Shown one piece after another: positions 14,814 through 21,228 of a stretch of 21,228 nucleotides of DNA; the stretch's first letter is position 1; every line of letters starts with the position of its first letter. The notes beneath the pieces were generated by a model. That model saw only the letters and a program-made list of their open reading frames with translations. It did no database searches and had not been told where the DNA came from. Origin of the DNA: Dehalococcoidales bacterium (GTDB taxonomy: Bacteria; Chloroflexota; Dehalococcoidia; Dehalococcoidales; UBA2162). A program made the translations under genes and the position numbers. The stretch spans positions 1,262,435-1,283,662 of the forward strand of contig CP070645.1 of assembly GCA_020354275.1 (NCBI GenBank), in the 5' to 3' direction.

Positions 14814-15755
14814 TTATTCTGACGGCAGTACCGCCCCGATCAGTTGCCTTTGCCCGCGTAAAAATTCGTCTGCCGGCATGGCTTTCTTCCCCTCAAGCTG
14901 TACCCTCAATATACCCAGAACCCCGTCACTGGTGCCAATGCCCAATGCTGCCTTTCCGCTATCCGGTATTACCACTTGCCCCACCTTAGCCATCCCTCCA
15001 CCGGCCAGAGGTACCGCCTCAATAATCCTGAGCTGCCGGCCCTGCCACCTGGTGTAGGTCCCGGGCCAGGGGTAATAGGCACGCACCCGCCGCCAGATAT
15101 CGACAGCCGGAAGCTGCCAGTCAATCTCGCCATCCTCTTTAGCCAGCATCCCGGTATAGGAAGCAAGAGCACCTTCCTGCTTCCGGGGTGAAATCCCCCG
15201 TTTCAACCAGCGGGGCAGGATTTCTGAAAGCAACTGCGCTGCCACACGGGAAAGCTTGGATGTCAGTGAAGCGGCGGTGTCCTGTGGCGATACCGAAATC
15301 TGCGCCTGAGCCAGCACCGGCCCGGTATCCATACCCCGGTCTAACAGCATCAGGCTAACCCCGGTAAACTGCTTGCCCGCCAAAATGGCCGCTGCTATCG
15401 GCGTAGCTCCCCGGAACTCCGGCAGTAACGACGGGTGAATGTTTATACAGCCATAAGCCGGGATGTCCAGTACGGACTTGGGTAGAATCTGACCAAGGGC
15501 AGCCACAACAATCACCTCAGGACGGAAGGAAGCCAGTTTTTGAACCTCCCCGGCATCCTTTAGACCGACCGGCTGCATAATATTTAGCCCCAGTCCCAGC
15601 GCGGCCTTTTTTACCGGATTAGAAATGAGCGAGCGCCCCCTGCCCGAAGCCCTATCCGGCTGGGTGTAAACGGCTACCACCTGGTATTGATTAGAAACGA
15701 GCTGCGTTAGAGAGGGTACAGCGAACTCAGGGGTGCCCATGAAAACAATATTCAA
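14814..15755 (-). CDS. fmt: methionyl-tRNA formyltransferase
   Basis: This 313-residue cytoplasmic enzyme formylates initiator methionyl-tRNA using 10-formyltetrahydrofolate. It begins MNIVFMGTPEFAVP, and the catalytic set is intact: Asn105 and His107 in CINIHPSLLPEFRGA and Asp143 in DRGMDTGP, matching E. coli Asn108, His110 and Asp146. The C-terminal tRNA-binding domain is present (WRRVRAYYPWPGTYT, and so on). Initiation is at a TTG (15755) preceded by GGGGGGAGA, with no alternative ATG close by. A promoter at 15774-15802 drives fmt-mazG-methyltransferase. The usual partner def (peptide deformylase) is not next to it; the 286 bases up to dnaA hold promoters but no convincing gene. Confidence 0.97.
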   Translation of the reverse strand: MNIVFMGTPEFAVPSLTQLVSNQYQVVAVYTQPDRASGRGRSLISNPVKKAALGLGLNIMQPVGLKDAGEVQKLASFRPEVIVVAALGQILPKSVLDIPAYGCINIHPSLLPEFRGATPIAAAILAGKQFTGVSLMLLDRGMDTGPVLAQAQISVSPQDTAASLTSKLSRVAAQLLSEILPRWLKRGISPRKQEGALASYTGMLAKEDGEIDWQLPAVDIWRRVRAYYPWPGTYTRWQGRQLRIIEAVPLAGGGMAKVGQVVIPDSGKAALGIGTSDGVLGILRVQLEGKKAMPADEFLRGQRQLIGAVLPSE

Positions 15756-15773
15756 TCCAATTCTCCCCCCGTA

Positions 15774-15802
15774 ATTGTAGCACCAAAAAATTTTGCCAAC
15801 AA
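15774..15802 (-). promoter_or_regulatory. promoter of fmt operon
   Basis: On the minus strand TTGTTG (15802-15797), 17 bases, and TACAAT (15779-15774) preceded by TGC (extended -10). The leader is about 12 bases and contains the GGGGGGAGA ribosome binding site. The -10 area GTGCTACAAT also occurs before the VTT gene. Confidence 0.65.
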
Positions 15803-15911
15803 CAAAACCACCCCATATCTACAAGTTAAATATTGGGTAAAAAACAAAGTTTGGCAGACCTCGCAAGGGAAAACAGGGACTGCAACTGACCGGCAACCAA
15901 TGACAGAAACC

Positions 15912-15940
15912 TTGCCATTAAAATGTTCCAGTATTATCCT
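15912..15940 (+). promoter_or_regulatory. candidate promoter of dnaA
   Basis: TTGCCA at 15912-15917, 17 bases, and TATCCT at 15935-15940. The predicted leader to the ATG at 16042 is about 95 bases, with CAGGAG as ribosome binding site. No canonical DnaA box overlaps it. Confidence 0.5.
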
Positions 15941-16041
15941 ATTAATGTTTTTTATCACCCCCCGGATTACCTAAAGTTTAACAGGACTTTATATCTACTT
16001 AAAGCGTGCTGTTGAAGGTCAACACACAGGAGTAGCACTTA

Positions 16042-17400
16042 ATGGAGGACCGATCACCACAACAAATCTGGCAGGCTGCTTTAGGTGAACTGCAGATCCA
16101 GGTCAACAGGGCGAACTACCAGACCTGGCTCAGCAAAACCCAAGGGTTAAGCTATCAGGATGAGCAGTTTGTTATCGGTGTACCCAATACCTTCATCGCC
16201 GAATACCTGGACACCAACCAACGCTCCCTAATTGAAAAAGTACTCACCGGTATCACCCGCCAGGAGGTCGAGGTCCAATTCAGAATACATGAGAGCCAGC
16301 AGACCAACATATTAAAACACCGTAACCGAGGAAAATCTGTTACATCGGCCCAACCGGGTTTACCCCTGTTAAATCCAAAATATACCTTTGACTCCTTCGT
16401 CGTCGGCACCTGCAACCAGTTAGCCTATGCTGCCGCCAGGGGGGTATCCCAGAACCCGGGACAGGTCTATAACCCGCTTTTCGTTTATGGCGGGGCAGGC
16501 GTAGGCAAGACCCACCTCTTACATGCCATCGGTCATGCCGCCATATCCCAGAACATAAATACACTCTATGTCAGTGCCGAGCAATATACCAACGAACTCA
16601 TGACCGCCCTCAGGGAAAATACCACCGAAGAATTCCGCAATAAATACCGCAGTGTTGACATGTTGCTGGTCGATGACATTCAGTTCTTCAGCGGCAAAGA
16701 ACAAACCAGAGAGAATTTTTTCTATACCTTCGATGATCTACACAATACTAACCGCCAGATAGCTGTTACCAGTAACTGCCCGCCGAGTTCGCTGCCCCTT
16801 CTTACCGACCGGTTGCGGTCACGTTTTGAAGGGGGATTGGTAACCGATATCCAGGCACCCGACTTCGATACACGCCTGGCCATCCTAAAGGCCAAGGCTA
16901 CGCAGGATGGAATAAACGCATCGGCAGACGTCCTGGAAATCATTGCCATGCAGATAAAGCAAAACATCAGGGCTTTAGAGGGTTCCCTGAACCGGGTCGT
17001 GGCCTACGCCAGACTGGTCAGGTCGATGCTAACCCCGGAGTTGACCGCCAGGGCATTGAAGGACATCGGTGGTAACGACGCAAAACCGGACCCCGTTACC
17101 CCCAGCCAGATAACAGAATCGGTCGTTGACACCTTCCAGATTACCCCTTCTGACCTCAAGGGCCGCAAAAGGGATGAAGCAACAGCCCTGGCACGGCAGG
17201 TAGCTATGTACCTCATCAGGCAGGAAACCGACAGTTCTCTCTCCGAAATCGGCCGTGAGTTAGGTGGCCGGAGTGCGGCAACGGTAAGTCACGCTTATCA
17301 AAAAATTGCTGACGCTATCAACACCAGCCCGCCCCTAAGACGCCGGATTGTTGAAATTAAGCAGAGAATATACGCCCGGCAGAAGAACGGTATATACTGA
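16042..17400 (+). CDS. dnaA: chromosomal replication initiator DnaA, altered domain IV
   Basis: This 452-residue initiator protein binds origin boxes and unwinds DNA. Domain I occupies about 1-85, and domain II is short. The AAA+ core has Walker A GGAGVGKT (150-157), Walker B LLVDDIQF (208-215) and DRLRSRFEGGL (256-266). Domain IV starts near 360. There the arginine of ALARQVAMYLIRQ is kept, but the signature helix reads GGRSAATVSHAYQKI (408-422) where most DnaA proteins have GGRDHTTVxHAxxKI. The residues equivalent to E. coli Asp433, His434 and Thr435, which read the DnaA box, are Ser411, Ala412 and Ala413. The ATG follows AGGAG. It heads the plus-strand group dnaA-obg-nadD; dnaN is not next to it. 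Confidence 0.97.
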   Translation: MEDRSPQQIWQAALGELQIQVNRANYQTWLSKTQGLSYQDEQFVIGVPNTFIAEYLDTNQRSLIEKVLTGITRQEVEVQFRIHESQQTNILKHRNRGKSVTSAQPGLPLLNPKYTFDSFVVGTCNQLAYAAARGVSQNPGQVYNPLFVYGGAGVGKTHLLHAIGHAAISQNINTLYVSAEQYTNELMTALRENTTEEFRNKYRSVDMLLVDDIQFFSGKEQTRENFFYTFDDLHNTNRQIAVTSNCPPSSLPLLTDRLRSRFEGGLVTDIQAPDFDTRLAILKAKATQDGINASADVLEIIAMQIKQNIRALEGSLNRVVAYARLVRSMLTPELTARALKDIGGNDAKPDPVTPSQITESVVDTFQITPSDLKGRKRDEATALARQVAMYLIRQETDSSLSEIGRELGGRSAATVSHAYQKIADAINTSPPLRRRIVEIKQRIYARQKNGIY

Positions 17401-17592
17401 TTCCGACACCGATTTCAACCAACCTGCTACAGATTTTCTATAAGTCATCAGGATTTTTCATAACTCCTTCAGCAATCGCCCTGTATTTTTAGTCCGTAAA
17501 TGACCGCCTCCCCCAATTTAAACCTCAGCCAATATATGCTAGCATTATTATTAATACCTAACTCACCACAACAAACAAACGAGGAATAATAG
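17401..17592 (+). other. dnaA-obg intergenic region, candidate origin
   Basis: This 192-base spacer is AT-rich in parts (TTTTCTATAAGTCATC, TATATGCTAGCATTATTATT). The strand composition changes around here: rows to the left tend to be C>G and rows to the right G>C. No TTATCCACA-like box was found, the nearest 9-mers differing at three positions. It also holds the obg leader and its GAGGAA ribosome binding site. The origin call is an inference from position. Confidence 0.35.
17517..17545 (+). promoter_or_regulatory. candidate extended -10 promoter of obg
   Basis: TTTAAA (17517-17522), 17 bases, and TAGCAT (17540-17545) preceded by TGC. The hexamers are weak; the correct spacing and TG element support it. 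The leader would be about 41 bases. Confidence 0.35.
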
Positions 17593-18858
17593 ATGTTTGA
17601 TGAAATACGTATAAGGGTGAAAGCGGGTAAGGGTGGTGATGGAGCAGTCAGTTTCCGCAGGGAGAAGTATGTTCCATTTGGTGGTCCTGATGGTGGGGAT
17701 GGTGGTCGCGGTGGTGATGTTGTTGTGGAAGCAGACACCGGGGTGACTGATCTCCGCGTTTTCTCGGTAAACAAGCTATACAAAGCTGCCAACGGTGGTA
17801 ATGGGTTAAGCCAGAAGAGAAGCGGAAAAAACGGGGAAGATTTACTTCTAAGGGTGCCACTAGGTACCATTGCTTGGGATATATCTGGATCGAACGGTGA
17901 CATGATCGTTGCTGACCTGGAACAGCCATACCAGCCAGTGATTGTGGCCAAGGGGGGAGCAGGTGGCCTGGGCAATACCCGTTTTGCTACATCGACCAAT
18001 CAGACGCCACGGATCGCTCAGCGGGGGCAGGTAGGTGAGGTAAGGGAACTCAGGCTGGAAATGAGGCTTATCGCTGATGTCGGTGTTATTGGATATCCCA
18101 ATGTCGGCAAGTCAACACTGCTGGCAGCCGTATCCGCCGCCAGACCTAAAACAGCCAGTTATCCGTTTACAACACTGGAGCCGGTTTTGGGGGTAGTTGA
18201 TGTAGACCAGAGGAGTTTTATCCTCGCCGAGATTCCGGGGTTGGTTGATGGTGCTCACCTCGGACGAGGTCTGGGGCACGACTTCCTGCGGCATATAATG
18301 CGTACCAGGATTCTGATACTGATGGTGGATGGGACCTCACAGAACCCGGTGGAAGATATATTACGTTTAAATGTAGAGCTAAGCTTATATGACCCGGTAC
18401 TAGCGGAAAAGCCACGGCTGGTGGCAGTCAATAAGGTTGATTTGCCCGAGGTACGATCCCGTATAGCGGGGATAAGGAAGTCCTTTAGTAGTGTAGGCAC
18501 CGAGGTGTATTTCATATCGGCTGCAGGTGGTGAGGGTACCAGGGAGCTTATGGATGATGCCATGAAGATATTAAGGCAGATGGTGGCGGAGCCTAATACG
18601 AGCCAACCAGATACCGAAGTCGTGTTTCGCCCGAAACCAAAGGATGCCACTGCCAGTGTTTACAAAGAAGGGAGTACCTTTGTCATAAAAGGCGATACCA
18701 TTGAGCGTATTGTTGCCCGGGTGGATTTGACCAATGCGGAGGTACTGCGTCAGCTCCAGGGGCAGCTGTCTAGAATGGGGGTCAAGCGAACCTTGGAACG
18801 AGCTGGCATTCAACCGGGTGATGTGGTACGGTGCGGTGATTACGAGTGGCAGTGGTAG
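17593..18858 (+). CDS. obg: Obg-family GTPase (CgtA)
   Basis: This 421-residue ribosome-associated GTPase is essential in many bacteria, acting in large-subunit maturation and stress signalling. The glycine-rich Obg fold spans 1-158 (GKGGDGAVSFRRE, GGPDGGDGGRGG). The G domain has G1 GYPNVGKS (167-174), G2 YPFTTLEP (190-197), G3 EIPGL (213-217), G4 NKVD (280-283) and G5 ISA (308-310). The C-terminal OCT domain (about 335-421) is present. G3 normally begins with Asp (DxPG); here it is Glu213, a conservative but unusual change at a magnesium-site position. The ATG follows GAGGAA. nadD starts 74 bases downstream, likely in the same transcript. Confidence 0.97.
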   Translation: MFDEIRIRVKAGKGGDGAVSFRREKYVPFGGPDGGDGGRGGDVVVEADTGVTDLRVFSVNKLYKAANGGNGLSQKRSGKNGEDLLLRVPLGTIAWDISGSNGDMIVADLEQPYQPVIVAKGGAGGLGNTRFATSTNQTPRIAQRGQVGEVRELRLEMRLIADVGVIGYPNVGKSTLLAAVSAARPKTASYPFTTLEPVLGVVDVDQRSFILAEIPGLVDGAHLGRGLGHDFLRHIMRTRILILMVDGTSQNPVEDILRLNVELSLYDPVLAEKPRLVAVNKVDLPEVRSRIAGIRKSFSSVGTEVYFISAAGGEGTRELMDDAMKILRQMVAEPNTSQPDTEVVFRPKPKDATASVYKEGSTFVIKGDTIERIVARVDLTNAEVLRQLQGQLSRMGVKRTLERAGIQPGDVVRCGDYEWQW

Positions 18859-18908
18859 CTGCTATAGCTGGCCGGGAAAATATGATTGCTCCGTAAATAA
18901 TTGAGTTT

Positions 18909-18928
18909 TGGCTTCTAGCCAGGAGGCT
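18909..18928 (+). promoter_or_regulatory. competing mini-hairpins over nadD ribosome binding site
   Basis: TGGCT-TCT-AGCCA (18909-18921) and AGCC-AGGA-GGCT (18917-18928) are mutually exclusive hairpins. The second would hide the AGGAGG ribosome binding site (18921-18926) of the GTG start at 18933. Stems are only 4-5 bp, so the regulatory meaning is uncertain. Confidence 0.3.
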
Positions 18929-18932
18929 GAAG

Positions 18933-19538
18933 GTGAATGTGGGTGTACTCGGGGGAACCTTTGACCCGATCCATAACGGGCATATTTCTGTTGCTGAAGA
19001 ATGCCAGATACAGCTCAGCCTGACCGGGGTCATATTTGTGCCGGCCGGTCGACCGTGGCTCAAGGGGGATAAACCTGTTCTGGCCGCAGAACACCGGGTC
19101 CAGATGGTTGAACTCGTTATTGCTACTCACCCCGGTTTTATACTATCGACAATAGAGGTAGAACGGGATGGTCCTTCCTATACTATGGAAACGATTGCTG
19201 AATTACAGAAGCAGCAAAACCAGGAAGATGAGCTGTTTTTTATCATCGGATGGGATACCCTGGCACAGCTGCCTCAGTGGAAACAACCGTCCCGGCTGAT
19301 TGAGATGTGTCATCTGGTGGCTGTCCCCAGACCAGGCTATACCCTACCTGAACTTGACTCACTGGAAGCCGTTATACCCGGGTTAACCAGGAGATTGATC
19401 ATTCTGCAAAGGCCAGAGGTGGATATCAGTGCTACGGATATCCGAGACCGGGTTGCTCGGGGCTTATCAATTGACCACCTCGTACCGGAGCCGGTGGCTG
19501 ATTATATAAGGCAGCATAGACTGTATGTGAACCGGTAA
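18933..19538 (+). CDS. nadD: nicotinate-nucleotide adenylyltransferase
   Basis: This 201-residue cytoplasmic enzyme transfers AMP to nicotinate mononucleotide in NAD synthesis. The nucleotidyltransferase signature GGTFDPIHNGH (7-17) contains the HxGH ATP site (HNGH). The C-terminal ISATDIR motif, the usual ISSTxIR, completes the site, and WDTLAQLPQWKQ is typical of the family. The GTG start at 18933 is fixed by AGGAGG six bases upstream. It follows obg, as in many bacteria where obg, nadD and rsfS cluster; rsfS is not present after it. It converges with gyrB across a 128-base gap. Confidence 0.96.
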   Translation: MNVGVLGGTFDPIHNGHISVAEECQIQLSLTGVIFVPAGRPWLKGDKPVLAAEHRVQMVELVIATHPGFILSTIEVERDGPSYTMETIAELQKQQNQEDELFFIIGWDTLAQLPQWKQPSRLIEMCHLVAVPRPGYTLPELDSLEAVIPGLTRRLIILQRPEVDISATDIRDRVARGLSIDHLVPEPVADYIRQHRLYVNR

Positions 19539-19666
19539 AAAGTGCGGCTGTCCTGCCAGACAATCACCGGCAGAAGACGCAATAAGTGGATATATTCAAA
19601 AGCTGCGGACTTTACCGGAGAAATTGAGCAAATGGTCCTGTATTACCTACTCCGCTGGAGTAAATG

Positions 19667-21228
19667 CTAAATGTCCAGGTTCTTGACGCTCTTGGCATAG
19701 GCCTGGATGAATGCCTTACGCGGGGGTACCTCGCCACCCATGAGTGTGGTAAAGATGCGGTCGGCACGGGCGGCGTCTTCAATAGTCACCGTGAGCAGGG
19801 TACGCGTTTCCGGATTCATGGTGGTTTCCCATAGCTGTTCGGCGCTCATCTCACCCAGACCCTTATATCGCTGTACCTCAACACCCCGGGCCCCTTTTAA
19901 CTGCTGCAGCACCTCATCCTTTTCCTGTTCTGAATAGACCCACTGATCATTTCTCGAGTTCTTGATGCGGAATAGCGGTGGCTGGGCAATATACAGATAT
20001 GAGTTGTCGATGATTTCGACCATATGCCTGAAGAAAAAGGTGAGCAGAAGGGTACGGATGTGAGAGCCATCAACGTCGGCATCGGTCATCAGGATAACAC
20101 GGTGGTAACGGAGCCGCGCTATGTCAAAGGCGTCATCAATGCCGGCACCCAGGGCAGTAATGATGGAGCGGATTACTTCGTGGGATAACATTTTGTCCGT
20201 CGGGGCCTTTTCCACGTTCAGTATTTTGCCCTTCAACGGCAGCACCGCCTGGAACCGGCGGTTCCTGCCCTGCTTGGCGGAGCCACCGGCGGAATCTCCC
20301 TCCACCAGGTATATTTCAGAGATAGCGGGGTCCTTCTCCGAGCAGTCAGCCAGCTTGCCGGGTAGTGTGCCTGAAGACAGGCCGCTTTTCCTGACAATTA
20401 ACTCACGGGCTTTACGGGCAGCCTCTCTGGCTTTAGCCGCCAGCAGGCACTTTTCCATGATCTTCTTCATTTCATCGGGGTGTTCTTCGCAGTAAAGCGA
20501 TAGCCCCTCCCCCATGACGGTTTCCACCACCCCTCTGACCTCGGGATTACCCAGCTTGCTCTTGGTCTGCCCCTCAAATTGGGGTTCGCGGATCTTTACG
20601 CTGATGACGGCGGTAAGACCTTCCCTGACATCATCACCGGTCAGGTTGGGTTCGTCCTCCTTGAGGTACTTGTTTTTATGGGCATAATCGTTGAAAACCC
20701 GGGTCAGTGCTGTACGGAAACCGCTGAGGTGGCTGCCGCCGTCAGCGGTATTGACGCAATTGGCAAAACTGTAGATAGATTCAGAAAAACCGTCATTATA
20801 CTGAAGGGCTACCTCTACCACAGAGTCGTTGACTGCTTTTGAGATATAGACGGGTTGACGGTGCCGGACAGTGCGGCTGCGGTTAAGGTGGCGGACAAAG
20901 CTGGTAATGCCACCCTCGAAGTAGAAGGTCAGCTCGCGGTCTTTCTTTTCATCTTTTAGGCAGATTTCCAGCCCTTTATTGAGATATGCCATCTCCCGGA
21001 ACCGCTCACTGAGAGTATTAAAATCATACTTGGCTTGACCGAAAATCTCCTCGTCAGCAAGTAATATTGTCGTAAGGCCGGTGTCATTGGTCTCACCAAC
21101 CTCGGTAACTTCACCTTGAGGTACACCTCGCTCGTATTCCTGCTCGTAAATCTTACCATACCATCTCGCCTGGACCTTGCACCAGGAGGACAGGGCATTC
21201 ACCACCGAGGCACCTACACCATGCAGAC
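19667..21228 (-). CDS. gyrB: DNA gyrase subunit B, N-terminus cut by window edge
   Basis: This is the ATPase subunit of gyrase. The reading frame runs off the right edge, so the first part of the GHKL ATPase domain is missing; the visible frame begins around LHGVGASVVNALSSW. Seen are the GGSHLSGF loop, the conserved lysine in TKSKLGN, and the TOPRIM site EGDSAGGSAKQGRNRR and DADVDGSHIRT, which binds magnesium and contacts GyrA. The C-terminal part ends in the standard YKGLGEM...MNPETRTLL...RKAFI region. The quinolone region of GyrB looks ordinary, unlike the loop in GyrA. It is on the minus strand, apparently against the composition trend of this side. No strong terminator is seen; TACTCC-GCT-GGAGTA (19648-19662) past its stop can form a small hairpin without a T-run. 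Confidence 0.97.
   Translation of the reverse strand, partial: LHGVGASVVNALSSWCKVQARWYGKIYEQEYERGVPQGEVTEVGETNDTGLTTILLADEEIFGQAKYDFNTLSERFREMAYLNKGLEICLKDEKKDRELTFYFEGGITSFVRHLNRSRTVRHRQPVYISKAVNDSVVEVALQYNDGFSESIYSFANCVNTADGGSHLSGFRTALTRVFNDYAHKNKYLKEDEPNLTGDDVREGLTAVISVKIREPQFEGQTKSKLGNPEVRGVVETVMGEGLSLYCEEHPDEMKKIMEKCLLAAKAREAARKARELIVRKSGLSSGTLPGKLADCSEKDPAISEIYLVEGDSAGGSAKQGRNRRFQAVLPLKGKILNVEKAPTDKMLSHEVIRSIITALGAGIDDAFDIARLRYHRVILMTDADVDGSHIRTLLLTFFFRHMVEIIDNSYLYIAQPPLFRIKNSRNDQWVYSEQEKDEVLQQLKGARGVEVQRYKGLGEMSAEQLWETTMNPETRTLLTVTIEDAARADRIFTTLMGGEVPPRKAFIQAYAKSVKNLDI

Noticed and set aside
15752..15958. 68-residue minus-strand reading frame between fmt and dnaA (the usual place for def)
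   Set aside because: It shows no deformylase motif, overlaps the fmt start and both promoters, and has random-looking composition.
16021..16033. Possible DnaA box near AACACACAGG just before dnaA
   Set aside because: The best alignment to TTWTNCACA has three mismatches, so it is not supportable as a canonical box.
19648..19662. Hairpin TACTCC-GCT-GGAGTA as gyrB/nadD terminator
   Set aside because: It is a short stem with a 3-base loop and no T-run on either strand; mentioned under gyrB but not called as a terminator.

Overview
The window is a compact bacterial chromosome segment. Most of it is roughly 50-55% G+C, with two visibly AT-richer patches (about 2.9-3.7 kb and 13.1-14.0 kb). The gene order dnaA-obg-nadD-gyrB, gyrA on the other side of dnaA, an archaeal-type phosphoglycerate-mutase-like gene beside aspartokinase, and several proteins of Chloroflexota type suggest a Dehalococcoidia-like member of the Chloroflexota. 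This assignment rests on recalled gene content and order and was not checked by a search. No transposase, integrase, CRISPR array or phage gene was seen. Layout: 1-770 holds a NifU-like Fe-S scaffold and an unrecognised small two-cysteine protein. 769-1650 holds a VTT/DedA-like membrane protein and tRNA-Glu. 1.8-2.9 kb holds a methyltransferase and a small CxxC/CxxC protein. 2.9-3.73 kb holds a lipoprotein gene bracketed by two imperfect 39/40-nt repeats. 3.73-7.07 kb holds a HIT hydrolase divergent from an MBL-fold hydrolase, then a radical SAM protein. 7.1-10.4 kb holds gyrA behind a TPR/acidic-tail protein. 10.5-12.95 kb holds aspartokinase and the phosphoglycerate mutase-like protein. 13.0-15.76 kb holds tRNA-Pro, a hairpin-rich spacer, and the operon fmt-mazG-methyltransferase. 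16.04-19.54 kb holds dnaA, obg and nadD on the plus strand. 19.67 kb to the end is gyrB, cut by the window edge. How the genes relate: the right half looks like a replication-origin neighbourhood (initiator, Obg, both gyrase subunits). Hand-counted rows suggest that the plus strand is C-rich left of and through dnaA and G-rich from obg onward, whichever strand is coding, so the origin may lie near 17.4-17.6 kb. No canonical DnaA box was found on either side of dnaA, and the DnaA helix-turn-helix signature lacks the residues that normally read that box (GGR-SAA-TV in place of GGR-DHT-TV). That pairing is the most interesting signal here. Other points of interest are a GyrA whose quinolone-pocket loop differs from the norm, a TPR/HIRAN-like acidic-tail protein translationally linked to gyrA, promoters that leave little or no leader before the start codon, and an RNA-like element repeated around the lipoprotein gene. 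No intergenic gap exceeds 300 bases; the largest (15756-16041, 286 bases) holds divergent promoters for fmt and dnaA.
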